From NCBI RefSeq assembly GCF_020880995.1, contig NZ_JAJISD010000017.1:21045-85044 (forward strand): a stretch of DNA of 64,000 nucleotides, written 5' to 3'. The notes below the pieces were generated by a model. That model was given only the letters and a program-made list of their open reading frames with translations, was not told where the DNA came from and searched no databases. The first letter of the stretch is position 1, and each line of letters opens with the position of its first letter. Below are positions 45,359 through 54,077 of the stretch, one piece after another. A program made the position numbers and the translations under genes. The stretch is from Reyranella aquatilis. GTDB lineage: Bacteria; Pseudomonadota; Alphaproteobacteria; Reyranellales; Reyranellaceae.

Positions 45359-46753
45359 ATGGCCTACGACTACGATCTGTTCGTCATCGGCGCGGGTTCG
45401 GGCGGCGTGCGCGCCTCGCGCATCGCAGCGACCCACGGGGCTCGCGTCGGCATCTGCGAGGATTACCGTGTCGGCGGCACCTGCGTAATCCGCGGCTGCG
45501 TCCCGAAAAAGCTGCTGATGTACGGCTCGAAGTTCGCGCACGAGTTCGAGGACGCCGCGGGCTTCGGCTGGACCGTGCCCACCCCGACCCATTCCTGGGC
45601 GACCCTGCGCGACAACGTGAACAAGGAAGTCGACCGGCTGAACGCGGTCTATCTGCGCCTGCTCGACGGTGCCGGGGTCAAACTGCACATGGGACGGGGC
45701 CGGTTGATGGACCGGCATACGATCCAGGTTGGCGACGAGACGATCACTGCCGAGAAGATCCTGATTGCGACAGGCGGCCATCCGGTCATTCCGTCGATCC
45801 CCGGCTGCGAGCTCGCGATCACGTCGAGCGACGCGTTCCACCTCCCCGAATTGCCGAAGCACATAACTATCGTCGGAGCCGGCTACATCGCCGTCGAGTT
45901 CGCCGGCATCTTCAACGGGCTGGGCGCCAAGGTCGATCTCGTGCTGCGGCGCGACCGCGTGCTGCGCGGCTTCGACGAGGAGTGCCGCACCTTCGTGCAC
46001 GAAGCGCTGAAGGAAAGCGGGATCCGCATGCGCACCGAAACCGAGATCGGCCGCATCGTGGCCAAGGGCGCCGACGGCAAGAGCGGGCCCTTCGAGGTCC
46101 ATACGCCACTCGGCGGCATGTTCGAGACGGATTGCGTGATGTACGCGACGGGGCGGGCGCCCAACACCTCGGGCATCGGGCTGGAGAAGGCGGGCGTGCA
46201 GCTCAACAAGGCGGGAGCCATCGCAGTCGACGAGTGGTCGAAGACCACGGCCGACAACATCTGGGCGGTGGGCGACGTCACTGACCGCATCAACTTGACG
46301 CCGGTCGCCCTCATGGAGGGCCACTGCTTCGCCGATACGGAATTCGGCAAGAAGCCCCGCAAGGCCAACCACCACGACGTGCCGTCGGCCGTGTTCTGCC
46401 AGCCCGAGATGGCCAATGTCGGCCTGACCGAGGAGCAGGCCAGGCTGCAGCTCGGCGAACTGCGCATCTATACGGCGGCCTTCCGGCCAATGAAGTACAC
46501 GATCTCGGGCCGTCACCAGCGGACCTTCATGAAGCTGATCGTGGAGGCCGCGACCGACCGGGTGGTGGGAATCCACATGGTGGGCGACGATGCCGCCGAG
46601 CTGATCCAGGGGCTGGCGGTCGCCATGAAGGCGGGAGCGACCAAGGCCCATTTCGACGCCACCGTGGGAATCCATCCGACCGCTGGCGAGGAATTCGTCA
46701 CCATGCGCACGGCGCGGGCGGATTCCGCCCCGACCCGGGCAGCCGCGGAGTAG
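45359..46753 (+). CDS. gor: Glutathione-disulfide reductase
   Basis: 464 residues, full length. FAD site DLFVIGAGSGGVRASRIA, redox-active disulfide GGTCVIRGCVPKK, NADPH domain THIVGAGYIAVEFAG-type motif (seen as ITIVGAGYIAVEFAGIFNGL), and C-terminal HPTAGEEFVTM with the catalytic His-Glu pair. It keeps glutathione reduced in the cytoplasm using NADPH. Among in-frame starts, ATG 45359 is best placed after GGGGAT. A GST gene 2.8 kb downstream fits a glutathione-based metabolism. A terminator follows the stop. Confidence 0.93.
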   Translation: MAYDYDLFVIGAGSGGVRASRIAATHGARVGICEDYRVGGTCVIRGCVPKKLLMYGSKFAHEFEDAAGFGWTVPTPTHSWATLRDNVNKEVDRLNAVYLRLLDGAGVKLHMGRGRLMDRHTIQVGDETITAEKILIATGGHPVIPSIPGCELAITSSDAFHLPELPKHITIVGAGYIAVEFAGIFNGLGAKVDLVLRRDRVLRGFDEECRTFVHEALKESGIRMRTETEIGRIVAKGADGKSGPFEVHTPLGGMFETDCVMYATGRAPNTSGIGLEKAGVQLNKAGAIAVDEWSKTTADNIWAVGDVTDRINLTPVALMEGHCFADTEFGKKPRKANHHDVPSAVFCQPEMANVGLTEEQARLQLGELRIYTAAFRPMKYTISGRHQRTFMKLIVEAATDRVVGIHMVGDDAAELIQGLAVAMKAGATKAHFDATVGIHPTAGEEFVTMRTARADSAPTRAAAE

Positions 46754-46762
46754 AACGGGGCC

Positions 46763-46782
46763 GGCCAGCCGGCTGGCCTTTT
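46763..46782 (+). terminator. Intrinsic terminator after gor
   Basis: GGCCAGCC and GGCTGGCC form a perfect palindrome followed by TTTTA, 10 bases after the gor stop. The loop would have to be opened from the stem centre, so strength is uncertain. Confidence 0.7.
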
Positions 46783-46848
46783 ATCCACAGCGCGTATAGT
46801 TTCACCCACCCCGCCGGCCCCTTTGGCCCGCGGGTCGAGGAGGAGTCG

Positions 46849-48297
46849 ATGACCGCGATCCAGGGCCAGTCCAGGGCCGATTCGCGCAACCCCGCACAGG
46901 GCCAGTCCCGCAGCTCGAGCGCGACCGACTGGTCACTGACCAGCTGGCGCAGCCGGCCGGCCCTGCAGATGCCGGTCTATCCGGACGCGGCCGCCCTGGC
47001 GGGCGCCGAGGCACGCCTGCGCCGCTATCCGCCGCTGGTGTTCGCGGGCGAGGCGCGCAAGCTCAAGGCGTCCCTGGCCAAGGTGGCGAACGGCGAGGCC
47101 TTCCTGCTGCAGGGCGGCGACTGCGCCGAGAGCTTTGCCGATTTCACCGCCAACAACATCCGCGACACGTTCCGCGTGCTGTTGCAGATGGCCGTGGTGC
47201 TGACCTATGGCGCCGGCGTGCCGGTGGTGAAGGTGGGTCGCATGGCCGGCCAGTTCGCCAAGCCGCGCTCGTCCAATGTCGAGAAGGTGGGCGACGTCGA
47301 ACTGCCGTCGTACCGTGGCGACAACGTCAACGGCTTCGAGTTCACCGCCGCCGCGCGCCTGCCCGATCCGGAGCGCATGGTTCAGGCCTACAACCAGTCG
47401 GCTGCGACGCTCAACCTGCTGCGCGCCTTCGCCCAGGGCGGCTATGCCGACCTGCACGAGGTCAACCGCTGGAACCTCGACTTCGTGCGCAATTCTCCGG
47501 CCTCGGCGCGCTACCAGGATCTCGCCGCGCGCCTCGACGAGACGCTGAACTTCATGGCCGCCTGTGGCCTCAGCTCCGCCACGACGCCGCAGATCGCGGA
47601 GACCGACTTCTTCACCAGCCACGAGGCGCTGCTGCTGCAGTACGAGGAGGCGCTGACCCGCGTCGATTCGACATCGGGCGACTGGTACGATTGCTCGGCC
47701 CACATGCTGTGGATCGGCGATCGCACCCGCCAGCCCGACGGCGCGCATGTCGAGTTCCTGCGCGGCGTCCGCAACCCGATCGGCTTCAAGTGCGGCCCGT
47801 CGCTGTCGACAGACGACACGCTGCGCCTGATCGACACCCTGAACCCCGCGAATGAAGCCGGCCGCATCGTGCTGATCGTTCGCATGGGTGCGGAGAAGGT
47901 GGCCGATATGCTGCCGCCGCTCGTCCGAGCGGTGCAGCGCGAGGGCAAGTCCGTCGTCTGGTCGTGCGATCCGATGCACGGCAACACCATCACCGCGAAC
48001 AACGGCAGGAAGACCCGTCACTTCGACGCGATCCTGAACGAAGTGAAGGCGTTCTTCGCCGTGCACCGCGCCGAGGGCACCCATCCGGGCGGCGTGCATT
48101 TCGAGATGACCGGCCAGGAGGTCACGGAGTGCATCGGCGGTTCGACGGACATCACCGTCGACAACCTCAACGACCGCTACGAGACGCAGTGCGACCCGCG
48201 CCTCAACGCGAGTCAGGTGCTGGAACTCGCCTTCCTGCTCGCCGAGCAGCTCAAGGCCGAGCGCCTGTCGGTCGCAAGGGCGCGTCCGGCCGTCTGA
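46849..48297 (+). CDS. Class II 3-deoxy-7-phosphoheptulonate (DAHP) synthase
   Basis: 482 residues, the plant/Mycobacterium-type (AroA-II) DAHP synthase. Seen: PALQMPVYPDAAAL, LLQGGDCAESFADFTANNIR with the metal-binding Cys, KVGRMAGQFAKPRS, GFKCGPSLSTDDT, VWSCDPMHGNTI (metal His) and GSTDITVDNLNDRYETQCDP. It makes DAHP from PEP and erythrose-4-phosphate, the first step to aromatic amino acids. A Ser/Gln/Arg-rich N-terminus of about 30 residues precedes the domain. The start ATG 46849 follows GAGGAGG. Feedback type cannot be judged. Confidence 0.94.
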   Translation: MTAIQGQSRADSRNPAQGQSRSSSATDWSLTSWRSRPALQMPVYPDAAALAGAEARLRRYPPLVFAGEARKLKASLAKVANGEAFLLQGGDCAESFADFTANNIRDTFRVLLQMAVVLTYGAGVPVVKVGRMAGQFAKPRSSNVEKVGDVELPSYRGDNVNGFEFTAAARLPDPERMVQAYNQSAATLNLLRAFAQGGYADLHEVNRWNLDFVRNSPASARYQDLAARLDETLNFMAACGLSSATTPQIAETDFFTSHEALLLQYEEALTRVDSTSGDWYDCSAHMLWIGDRTRQPDGAHVEFLRGVRNPIGFKCGPSLSTDDTLRLIDTLNPANEAGRIVLIVRMGAEKVADMLPPLVRAVQREGKSVVWSCDPMHGNTITANNGRKTRHFDAILNEVKAFFAVHRAEGTHPGGVHFEMTGQEVTECIGGSTDITVDNLNDRYETQCDPRLNASQVLELAFLLAEQLKAERLSVARARPAV

Positions 48298-48341
48298 CCG
48301 ACACCGGAGTTTGGCGCGAAAAAGAGCCCCGGGGAGGGCCG

Positions 48342-49490
48342 ATGACGCATCCCGAGAACGGCGAGATCGAACGCTACACCGACCACTACTTCAATCGCTC
48401 GAAGCAGGTGGTCGGGAAGTTCGGAGACTGCACGGTTACCTACGCGATCTTCATGCGACGGCCCGTGGTGTTCGCGCCGCGGATCGCGCTCGATTGGCTG
48501 GAGGAGACCTGCCGGGCGCGCAACGCGAAGATCGACCTCGACCTGCGCTACCGCGAAGGCAAGTGGGTCGGTGCCGGCGAACCGATGATGTACATCACCG
48601 GCTCCTTCTTCCATCTGGTCGACCTGGAGACGATCTTCCTGCAGAAGCTGGGGCCGGCCTGCGTGGCCGCCTACAATGCCTGGACCATGTGCGCGGACAT
48701 GCCGAAGTCGGCCTTCCTCGCCATGGATGCGCGCCATTGCGCGGGCCGCGAGATGGCGGAGATGATGGCCTATGCCGCTTCCGTCGGCTCGGCCCGCGCC
48801 AAGCGCAAGGTCGGCGCCGTCGGGTTCATCGGCAACGCCACCCACGCCACGGCGCACTTCTTCGGTCGCGAGTTCGGGCTCGGCACCATGCCGCACGCTC
48901 TGATCGGCTACGCCGGCTCGACGCTGCGCGCCGCAGAGATGTTCCATGAGACCTTCCCGACCGAAGGCATGACCGTCCTTGTCGACTATTTCGCGCGTGA
49001 GATCTCCGATTCGCTCGAGGTTTGCCGGCGCTTTCCCGAGTTGGCGGCGCAGGGCAATCTCTCGCTGCGCCTCGACACGACCGGCGGCCGCTATGTCGAG
49101 GGGCTCGACCCCGCATCGTCCTATGCCGTGCTGGAGCGCTTCTCGCCCGAATCGATCCGCGGCTATCGCAGCGAGGAGGAGCTTCGCTATCTCGTCGGCA
49201 CCGGCGTGTCGGCTGCGGCGATCTTCCATCTGCGCGCCGAACTGGATCGCAACGGTTTCGACAAGGTGAAGATCGTGGCCTCATCGGGCTTCGGTCCGGC
49301 CAAGTGCCGCGTCATGGCCGAGGCGAAGGCACCGATCGACGTGGTGGGCTCGGGCTCGTTCCTGCCGTCCAACTGGTCGGAGACCTACGCCACTGCCGAC
49401 ATCGTCGAATACGACGGCGAAAAGCGCGTTAAGATCGGCCGCGAGTTCCTGCATCGCAACAGGCCGGCCGGCGTGACCAAGCCGCTCTGA
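48342..49490 (+). CDS. Nicotinate phosphoribosyltransferase family protein
   Basis: 382 residues, with the phosphoribosyltransferase alpha/beta fold of NAPRTase/NadC-like enzymes: ERYTDHYFNRSKQVVGKFGD at the start, GKWVGAGEPMMYITGSFFHL, LETIFLQKLGPACVAAYNAW, GNATHATAHFFGREFG and KVKIVASSGFGPAKCRVMAE. It is shorter than typical NAPRTase (about 400-450) and lies in no NAD operon, so salvage of nicotinate is likely but a different pyridine or purine-like acid is possible. GGGGAGGG directly before ATG 48342. It follows the DAHP synthase by 44 bases. Confidence 0.75.
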   Translation: MTHPENGEIERYTDHYFNRSKQVVGKFGDCTVTYAIFMRRPVVFAPRIALDWLEETCRARNAKIDLDLRYREGKWVGAGEPMMYITGSFFHLVDLETIFLQKLGPACVAAYNAWTMCADMPKSAFLAMDARHCAGREMAEMMAYAASVGSARAKRKVGAVGFIGNATHATAHFFGREFGLGTMPHALIGYAGSTLRAAEMFHETFPTEGMTVLVDYFAREISDSLEVCRRFPELAAQGNLSLRLDTTGGRYVEGLDPASSYAVLERFSPESIRGYRSEEELRYLVGTGVSAAAIFHLRAELDRNGFDKVKIVASSGFGPAKCRVMAEAKAPIDVVGSGSFLPSNWSETYATADIVEYDGEKRVKIGREFLHRNRPAGVTKPL

Positions 49491-49506
49491 TCTCCGGGAG
49501 AGACGC

Positions 49507-50136
49507 ATGCTCAAGCTGTATTTCACGCCAGGTACCTGCGCGACGGCGTCGCACATCGGTCTCGAAGAGAGCGGCGCGACGTTCGACTCGCAGGAACTCT
49601 CTTTTGCCAAGGCTGAGCAGCGGACGCCGGAATACCTCAAGATCAATCCGCGCGGCCGCGTGCCGGCGCTGGTGGTGGACGAGGGCACCATCGTCGAGAA
49701 CACCGCGATTCTCGACTACATCGCGGCGAAGTACGCGCCGCACCTGATGCCGACGGACGCCGTAAAGCGCGCCCGCGCTCTCTCACTGATGGCGTGGTTC
49801 TCCAACACGGTACATCCGAACTTCACCCATGTCGGGCGCCCCGAGCGCTTTGCGACCGATACCGCCGTGTTCGACCACCTCAAGGCCGTGGGTCGCGAGA
49901 ACTTCCACGCCAACCTCAAGGAGATCGACGGTCTCCTTGCCGGCAAGACATGGATACTGGGCGACAAATTTTCCGTCGTCGACGGCTACGCGCTGGTCTT
50001 CTACGGCTGGGGCAAGCGCATCGGCCTGCCGGTCGAGGAGCTGAAGAACTACACCGCCTGGAAGGACCGCATGCTGGCGCGGCCGGCCGTGAAGCGCGTG
50101 CTGGAGCGAGAGAAGAGCGTGCTGCTCGCCGCCTGA
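49507..50136 (+). CDS. Glutathione S-transferase
   Basis: 209 residues. N-terminal thioredoxin-like half (LKLYFTPGTCATASHIGLEE, NPRGRVPALVVDEGTIVENT with the cis-Pro and the Glu-Asn that binds glutathione) and a helical C-terminal half ending in AWKDRMLARPAVKRVLEREK. The CATASHI region fits beta-class GSTs, where a Cys contacts glutathione. The substrate is unknown. ATG 49507 follows GGGAGAG. It is 16 bases after the phosphoribosyltransferase-like gene and probably in its transcript. Confidence 0.88.
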   Translation: MLKLYFTPGTCATASHIGLEESGATFDSQELSFAKAEQRTPEYLKINPRGRVPALVVDEGTIVENTAILDYIAAKYAPHLMPTDAVKRARALSLMAWFSNTVHPNFTHVGRPERFATDTAVFDHLKAVGRENFHANLKEIDGLLAGKTWILGDKFSVVDGYALVFYGWGKRIGLPVEELKNYTAWKDRMLARPAVKRVLEREKSVLLAA

Positions 50137-50142
50137 GCCGGA

Positions 50143-50571
50143 TCAGCCGACCACGAAGCTCTGGTACATGAACTGGAGGTCCGCGCTCTCCTGCGGCGTG
50201 ATCTCGCCGTCGAGGACTCGGCCTTCCCAGGCGCGCAGCTTGCGCTTGACGTCGACGGGGGTGCGCGGGCTCAGCAGCACCATGAAGAACTGCTCGTGGG
50301 GCGACAGTTCACGCTCGCGGCGATAGCCGAACGGACCGCTGCCGGGCGCCTTTGCCGGAACGGGCGCGGCGACCCGCGGCAGGACCGAGGCATCGATCAC
50401 GTCGTCCCACTTGAGCCCGGCCTCTCGGACCATGGCCGAGGCGAGCTTGGCGGCGGCCAACGCTTCCTGGGCGTGGCTGCTGTCGAGGATCTCGAGGACC
50501 TTGACCAGGGTATTGCGATTGAAGGTCGACACGGGCGTCTGGCCTTTGACTATTGCATGAGCAACGGGCAC
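50143..50571 (-). CDS. Hypothetical helical protein
   Basis: 142 residues from GTG 50571, or 129 from GTG 50532 (MSTFNRNTLVKVLEILDSSH). The second start places the conserved-looking part first. No membrane segment or signal peptide. The N-terminal half is helical (AQEALAAAKLASAMVREAGL, then KWDDVI), reminiscent of small proteins in alphaproteobacteria that share the pattern LxWDDVI, followed by a Pro/Ala linker and a charged helical C-terminus (SPRTPVDVKRKLRAWEGRVL). Function unknown. It is convergent with the GST gene, six bases apart. Confidence 0.6.
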   Translation of the reverse strand: MPVAHAIVKGQTPVSTFNRNTLVKVLEILDSSHAQEALAAAKLASAMVREAGLKWDDVIDASVLPRVAAPVPAKAPGSGPFGYRRERELSPHEQFFMVLLSPRTPVDVKRKLRAWEGRVLDGEITPQESADLQFMYQSFVVG

Positions 50572-50579
50572 TAAGTGCC
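50567..50579. promoter_or_regulatory. Short palindrome in the divergent region ahead of the MFS gene
   Basis: GGCACT-A-AGTGCC, a perfect 6-base inverted repeat, sits between the divergent starts at 50571 and 50603. Its position suits an operator for either gene, but it overlaps the upstream GTG of the hypothetical gene and its sequence matches no known regulator site. Confidence 0.25.
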
Positions 50580-50602
50580 TACAAGATATAGGTGGATACG
50601 CC

Positions 50603-51817
50603 TTGGATCAAGGCAAGCCCTCGGCCAGCGCCTTTCCCGTCTATCTCGCCGGCCTCGGCAGCTGGTTCGTGCCGCTCGGCATCCAGATGGTGCTGTTCCC
50701 GTGGCTGGTCGCCGTGGTGCTGCACATGGACGCCTTCGCCGTAGGCGTGGCGCAGGCGGCCCTCATGGCGCCTTCGCTGCTCTTCCTGCCGCTGGGCGGC
50801 CTAGTCGCCGACCGCGGCAATGCCCGGCGCCTGCTGCTCTCCTATCACTTGATCTACGCCCTGCCGCCTCTCGCCCTGGCGCTGGTCCTGTGGTCCGACG
50901 GGCTGAGCTATCCGCTCCTGATCGCTTACGGCATTGCGGCAGGCGCGATCAGCGCCTTCGCCATCCCCACCCGCGACGCGCTCCTGCCGGTCGTGGCCCC
51001 GAGGGGCGGCCTGCCGAAGGCCGTGGCGCTGGCGACGGCGCTGCAGTTCGGCGGCCAGCTGCTGGGCATTGCCTGCGCCTCGACCGCCGACCGCTTCGGC
51101 GCCGTGCCGCTCCTGCTGCTCCATTCCGGCATGGTGCTGGCGGGATGCATCTTCGTGCGCCGACTGCCCGACCCGCCGCCCCATCCGAAGACCGAACACC
51201 CCGGCTTCTGGCGCAGCATCGGCGAGGGCGTTTCGGCCGCCGCGAAGTCGGACCAGATCTGGCCCGTGCTGCTGCTCAACTTCGGAGTCGGCGTCTTCTA
51301 TGTCGGCCCGTTCATGGCGGTGCTCCCGCTGGCGATCCGCGACCACTATGCCGGCGGAGCGGCCGAACTCTCCTACATGAACCTCGCGTTCTGGGCCGCG
51401 ACCATCGTGGCCAGCATGGCGCTGGCGGGAATTGCGCGCCGGCTCACGCTGCGCGGACGACTGATCGGGGCGGCGGTGCTCACGGGCGCCGTGGTCCTGA
51501 TAGCGCTTGCGACGCTGCCGCCATTTCCGATCTTCCTTGCGCTGATCTTCGTCTGGGGCCTGGGCGCCGGGATCACCATGACCCAGAGCCGCACGGTGGT
51601 GCAGATCGTTGCGCCGGCGACGCACCGCGCACGCCTCATGTCCTTGTTCCAGCTGGGTCTGAGTGGCGGCGGCCCGATCGGCGCCTTCCTGACCGGCACG
51701 ATCTGCTCGATCTGGGGCCTCAAGGCCGCGCTGCTGTTCCCGGCGCTGGCGATGCTGGTCCTGATCGCCCTGGTCCTGCTGCGCTCGCGCCTGTGGTCGA
51801 TGCGGACGGTGGAGTAG
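50603..51817 (+). CDS. MFS transporter (multidrug-efflux-like)
   Basis: 404 residues, about 12 membrane helices; MFS loop signature LGGLVADRGNARRLLLSYH after helix 2. The pattern resembles the EntS/antibiotic-efflux group of the major facilitator superfamily, with PTRDALLPVVAPRG in the fourth loop. The substrate is unknown. The start is TTG 50603 with AGGTGG seven bases upstream; no ATG is suitably placed before helix 1. The next gene is 104 bases away. Confidence 0.83.
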   Translation: MDQGKPSASAFPVYLAGLGSWFVPLGIQMVLFPWLVAVVLHMDAFAVGVAQAALMAPSLLFLPLGGLVADRGNARRLLLSYHLIYALPPLALALVLWSDGLSYPLLIAYGIAAGAISAFAIPTRDALLPVVAPRGGLPKAVALATALQFGGQLLGIACASTADRFGAVPLLLLHSGMVLAGCIFVRRLPDPPPHPKTEHPGFWRSIGEGVSAAAKSDQIWPVLLLNFGVGVFYVGPFMAVLPLAIRDHYAGGAAELSYMNLAFWAATIVASMALAGIARRLTLRGRLIGAAVLTGAVVLIALATLPPFPIFLALIFVWGLGAGITMTQSRTVVQIVAPATHRARLMSLFQLGLSGGGPIGAFLTGTICSIWGLKAALLFPALAMLVLIALVLLRSRLWSMRTVE

Positions 51818-51921
51818 TGGACGGGCATCGACTATCGAACCGTCTTATAGAAGGCGATTCGGTTGCATTACCGTGTGTGCTAGGAGAAGTTGTGACGCGA
51901 GCGGCATAACTGGAGTTCGCG

Positions 51922-52335
51922 ATGATCTGGCGTCGGATCGGCGTGTTTCTCGCGGTCCTCCTTTTGGCAATCGATGCGCATGCAGATGTTGCAAACTGCG
52001 ACAGCGGCCAAGGTGCCGTGGCCTATGCTCAATGCATCGAGGCGGTATTGAGCGAGGAGGAAAGGAAGCTCGACGAAGCCTTCAAGGCGGCGCTCGAGAA
52101 ACTTCCAGAACGGCCGCTGTCCGCCGTTCTGGATTCGAGGAATACGACCGAGCAACTCAGAGCCCACCTGATCAAGGCGCAGGAGGCATGGCGCGTCTAC
52201 GCTCAAGAAAGCTGTGCGTTTGTCGGATCGATGCAGGGTCGCGGTTTGTGGGTAGGAATATTCACCACGACCTGCCTCATAATCGAGACGAGATCCCGCA
52301 TCGAAGCTCTTCAGACGCTTCCAGGTCCGCCGTGA
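51922..52335 (+). CDS. LprI/DUF1311 family periplasmic protein
   Basis: 137 residues. Signal peptide (GVFLAVLLLAIDAHA, about 22 residues) and a mature DUF1311 domain: NCDSGQGAVAYAQCIEAVLS, then EERKLDEAFKAALEKLPERP, LIKAQEAWRVYAQESCAF and a last Cys in TTTCLIIETRSRIEAL. Four Cys likely form two disulfides. The family includes LprI, a lysozyme inhibitor, and many uncharacterised envelope proteins. GC content seems lower than in neighbours (for example the AT-rich stretch around 51950-52010), which may mean a later arrival. It is convergent with hemA across 63 bases. Confidence 0.83.
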   Translation: MIWRRIGVFLAVLLLAIDAHADVANCDSGQGAVAYAQCIEAVLSEEERKLDEAFKAALEKLPERPLSAVLDSRNTTEQLRAHLIKAQEAWRVYAQESCAFVGSMQGRGLWVGIFTTTCLIIETRSRIEALQTLPGPP

Positions 52336-52398
52336 TGCAACTTCGCTGCACGCCGAGGTTCGAGAATTGTCTAGGAAGCGTTGCCGTCCGGGCCCTGA

Positions 52399-53622
52399 CT
52401 ACTCGGCCGCGGCACGGGAGCCGAGGCCCAGCGTGTGCCACACATCCTGCAGGGCGGTCACGAGCCGAGCCATGTCTTCGTCGCCGTGCATCGGTGTCGG
52501 CGTGAGGCGCAGGCGTTCGGTGCCGCGCGGGACGGTTGGATAGTTGATCGGCTGGACGTAGATCGCGTGGCGGTCGAGCAGCAGGTCGCTCGCCTGCTTG
52601 CACAGCGCCGCGTCGCCCACGAACACCGGAACGATGTGTGTCGTCGAGGGCATCACCGGCAGGCCCGCGGCCGTGAGGCGGCGCTTCAGGGTGGCGGCGC
52701 GCTCCTGGTGCCGCGCGCGCAGCTCCGGCTGGCCGCTGACGAGGCGCACGCTGGCGAGCGCGGCGGCGGCGATCGCCGGCGGGAGCGAGGTCGTGAAGAT
52801 GAATCCCGAGCCGCAGGAGCGCACGAAATCGACCGTGGCCGCTGTCGAGGCGATGTAGCCGCCGACCACGCCGAACGCCTTGGCGAGCGTCGCCTGCACG
52901 ATGTCGACCTTGTCGAGCACGCCGTCGCGCTCGGCGACACCGGCGCCATGGTCGCCGTACATGCCGACGGCATGGACCTCGTCGAGATAGGTGAGGGCGC
53001 CATGGCGATGGGCGACGTCGCAGATTTCGCCGATCGGAGAGACGTCGCCGTCCATCGAGTAGACCGATTCGAATGCCACGATCTTGGGCGTCGCGGGATC
53101 GGCAGCGCTCAGCAGTTCATCGAGATGCCGCGGATCGTTGTGCCGGAAGATGCGGCGGGTGGCGCCGGAGTGGCGGATGCCCGCGATCATCGAGGCGTGA
53201 TTGAAAGCGTCGGAATAGAGCTCGCAGCCCGGCAGCATCGCGCCCAGCGTCTGCAGGGTCGTCTCGTTGGCGACATAGCCCGAGGTGAAGACCAGCGCGG
53301 CTTCCTTGCCGTGCAGCGCGGCCAGCTCGCGCTCGAGTGCGGCGTGCAGCGTGTTGGTGCCCGAGATGTTGCGGGTGCCGCCGGCGCCCGAGCCCTGGGC
53401 GCCGATCGCCGCCTGCATCGCCTCGACGACCGCCGGATGCTGGCCCATGGCCAGGTAGTCGTTGCTGCACCACACCGTGACATCGCACGGGTCCTGTCCC
53501 TCGCGGTGCAGGCGCGCACGGGGAAAGGCGCCGACGATGCGTTCCAGTTCGGCGAAGACGCGATAGCGCCCTTCGTCGCGAAGGCGACCGAGATGGCCGT
53601 TGAAGAAGGCTTCGTAGTCCAT
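52399..53622 (-). CDS. hemA: 5-aminolevulinate synthase
   Basis: 407 residues, full length. It condenses glycine and succinyl-CoA to 5-aminolevulinate, the first step of heme synthesis in alphaproteobacteria. Seen: WCSNDYLAMGQHPAVVEAMQ, GSGAGGTRNISGTN, LDEVHAVGMYGDHGAG with the PLP-binding Asp/His region, and the Schiff-base Lys in ATLAKAFGVVGGY. The N-terminus YEAFFNGHLGRLRDEGRYRV and C-terminal TERLRLTPTPMHGDEDM set it apart from 2-amino-3-ketobutyrate ligase and AONS. ATG 53622 has AGGAGA upstream. An Irr-box-like palindrome lies 79 bases upstream. Confidence 0.93.
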   Translation of the reverse strand: MDYEAFFNGHLGRLRDEGRYRVFAELERIVGAFPRARLHREGQDPCDVTVWCSNDYLAMGQHPAVVEAMQAAIGAQGSGAGGTRNISGTNTLHAALERELAALHGKEAALVFTSGYVANETTLQTLGAMLPGCELYSDAFNHASMIAGIRHSGATRRIFRHNDPRHLDELLSAADPATPKIVAFESVYSMDGDVSPIGEICDVAHRHGALTYLDEVHAVGMYGDHGAGVAERDGVLDKVDIVQATLAKAFGVVGGYIASTAATVDFVRSCGSGFIFTTSLPPAIAAAALASVRLVSGQPELRARHQERAATLKRRLTAAGLPVMPSTTHIVPVFVGDAALCKQASDLLLDRHAIYVQPINYPTVPRGTERLRLTPTPMHGDEDMARLVTALQDVWHTLGLGSRAAAE

Positions 53623-53700
53623 GGCGGGTGTCTCCTGCGCGGCCACTCTAGGCGCAATGACATTCCACGGAAGGCACAAATTGGTCGCGGTCCGCCTGGG

Positions 53701-53719
53701 GCTGAGAACGGTTCTCAGC
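53701..53719. promoter_or_regulatory. Irr/ICE-box-like palindrome upstream of hemA
   Basis: GCTGAGAAC-G-GTTCTCAGC is a perfect 9-base inverted repeat with a single central base. Its core AGAACGGTTCT matches the core of the iron control element bound by the heme-responsive regulator Irr in rhizobia and relatives (general form TTAGAAC-N-GTTCTAA). It lies 79 bases before the hemA start, just after the stop of the gene at 53722. A terminator is less likely because no T-run follows on the minus strand. Confidence 0.5.
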
Positions 53720-53721
53720 GA

Positions 53722-54075
53722 CTAGCGAAGCAGCGGCATGAGCAGGGCGAGGCTGAGGAACAGCGAGACCGACAGGAGCGGCAGAGACCCCAGCCATCGC
53801 GTCTGCCCGGCCAGTCCGTCCCAATGCCGCAGGGTTGGCACGGCGGCCCACAGCGCGAACAGGAAGCCCAGCGCCCAGAAGAGGAAGGCGAGGGGCATCG
53901 CGACGTTCGCCTGGTCGTCGGTGGCGGTCGCGATCCCGAGGCCCACGATGGCGGGCGGGATCGCGGCGGTGAAAAGCGACACCGCCCAGATCGCGCGGCT
54001 GCGGATGCGCTGGCTGATGCCGAAAGGCGGCGTGCGAACGGCCGTCGCGCCGCCGCCTTCGGAGCCAGCGCTCAC
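53722..54075 (-). CDS. Hypothetical membrane protein
   Basis: 117 residues with three predicted membrane helices: AIWAVSLFTAAIPPAIVGLG (about 28-48), AMPLAFLFWALGFLFALWAA (about 59-79) and LPLLSVSLFLSLALLMPLL (about 98-116). No known family recognised. The start is GTG 54075, two bases after the aminotransferase stop, so it is co-transcribed with it. It precedes hemA on the same strand but is separated from it by the palindrome region. Confidence 0.65.
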   Translation of the reverse strand: MSAGSEGGGATAVRTPPFGISQRIRSRAIWAVSLFTAAIPPAIVGLGIATATDDQANVAMPLAFLFWALGFLFALWAAVPTLRHWDGLAGQTRWLGSLPLLSVSLFLSLALLMPLLR

Positions 54076-54077
54076 GA

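Noticed and set aside
44624..46675. 683-codon minus-strand frame spanning the gor antisense and the EF-hand region
   Set aside because: Only the 44725-45222 EF-hand gene, in another frame, has a signal peptide and motifs; the long frame has none.
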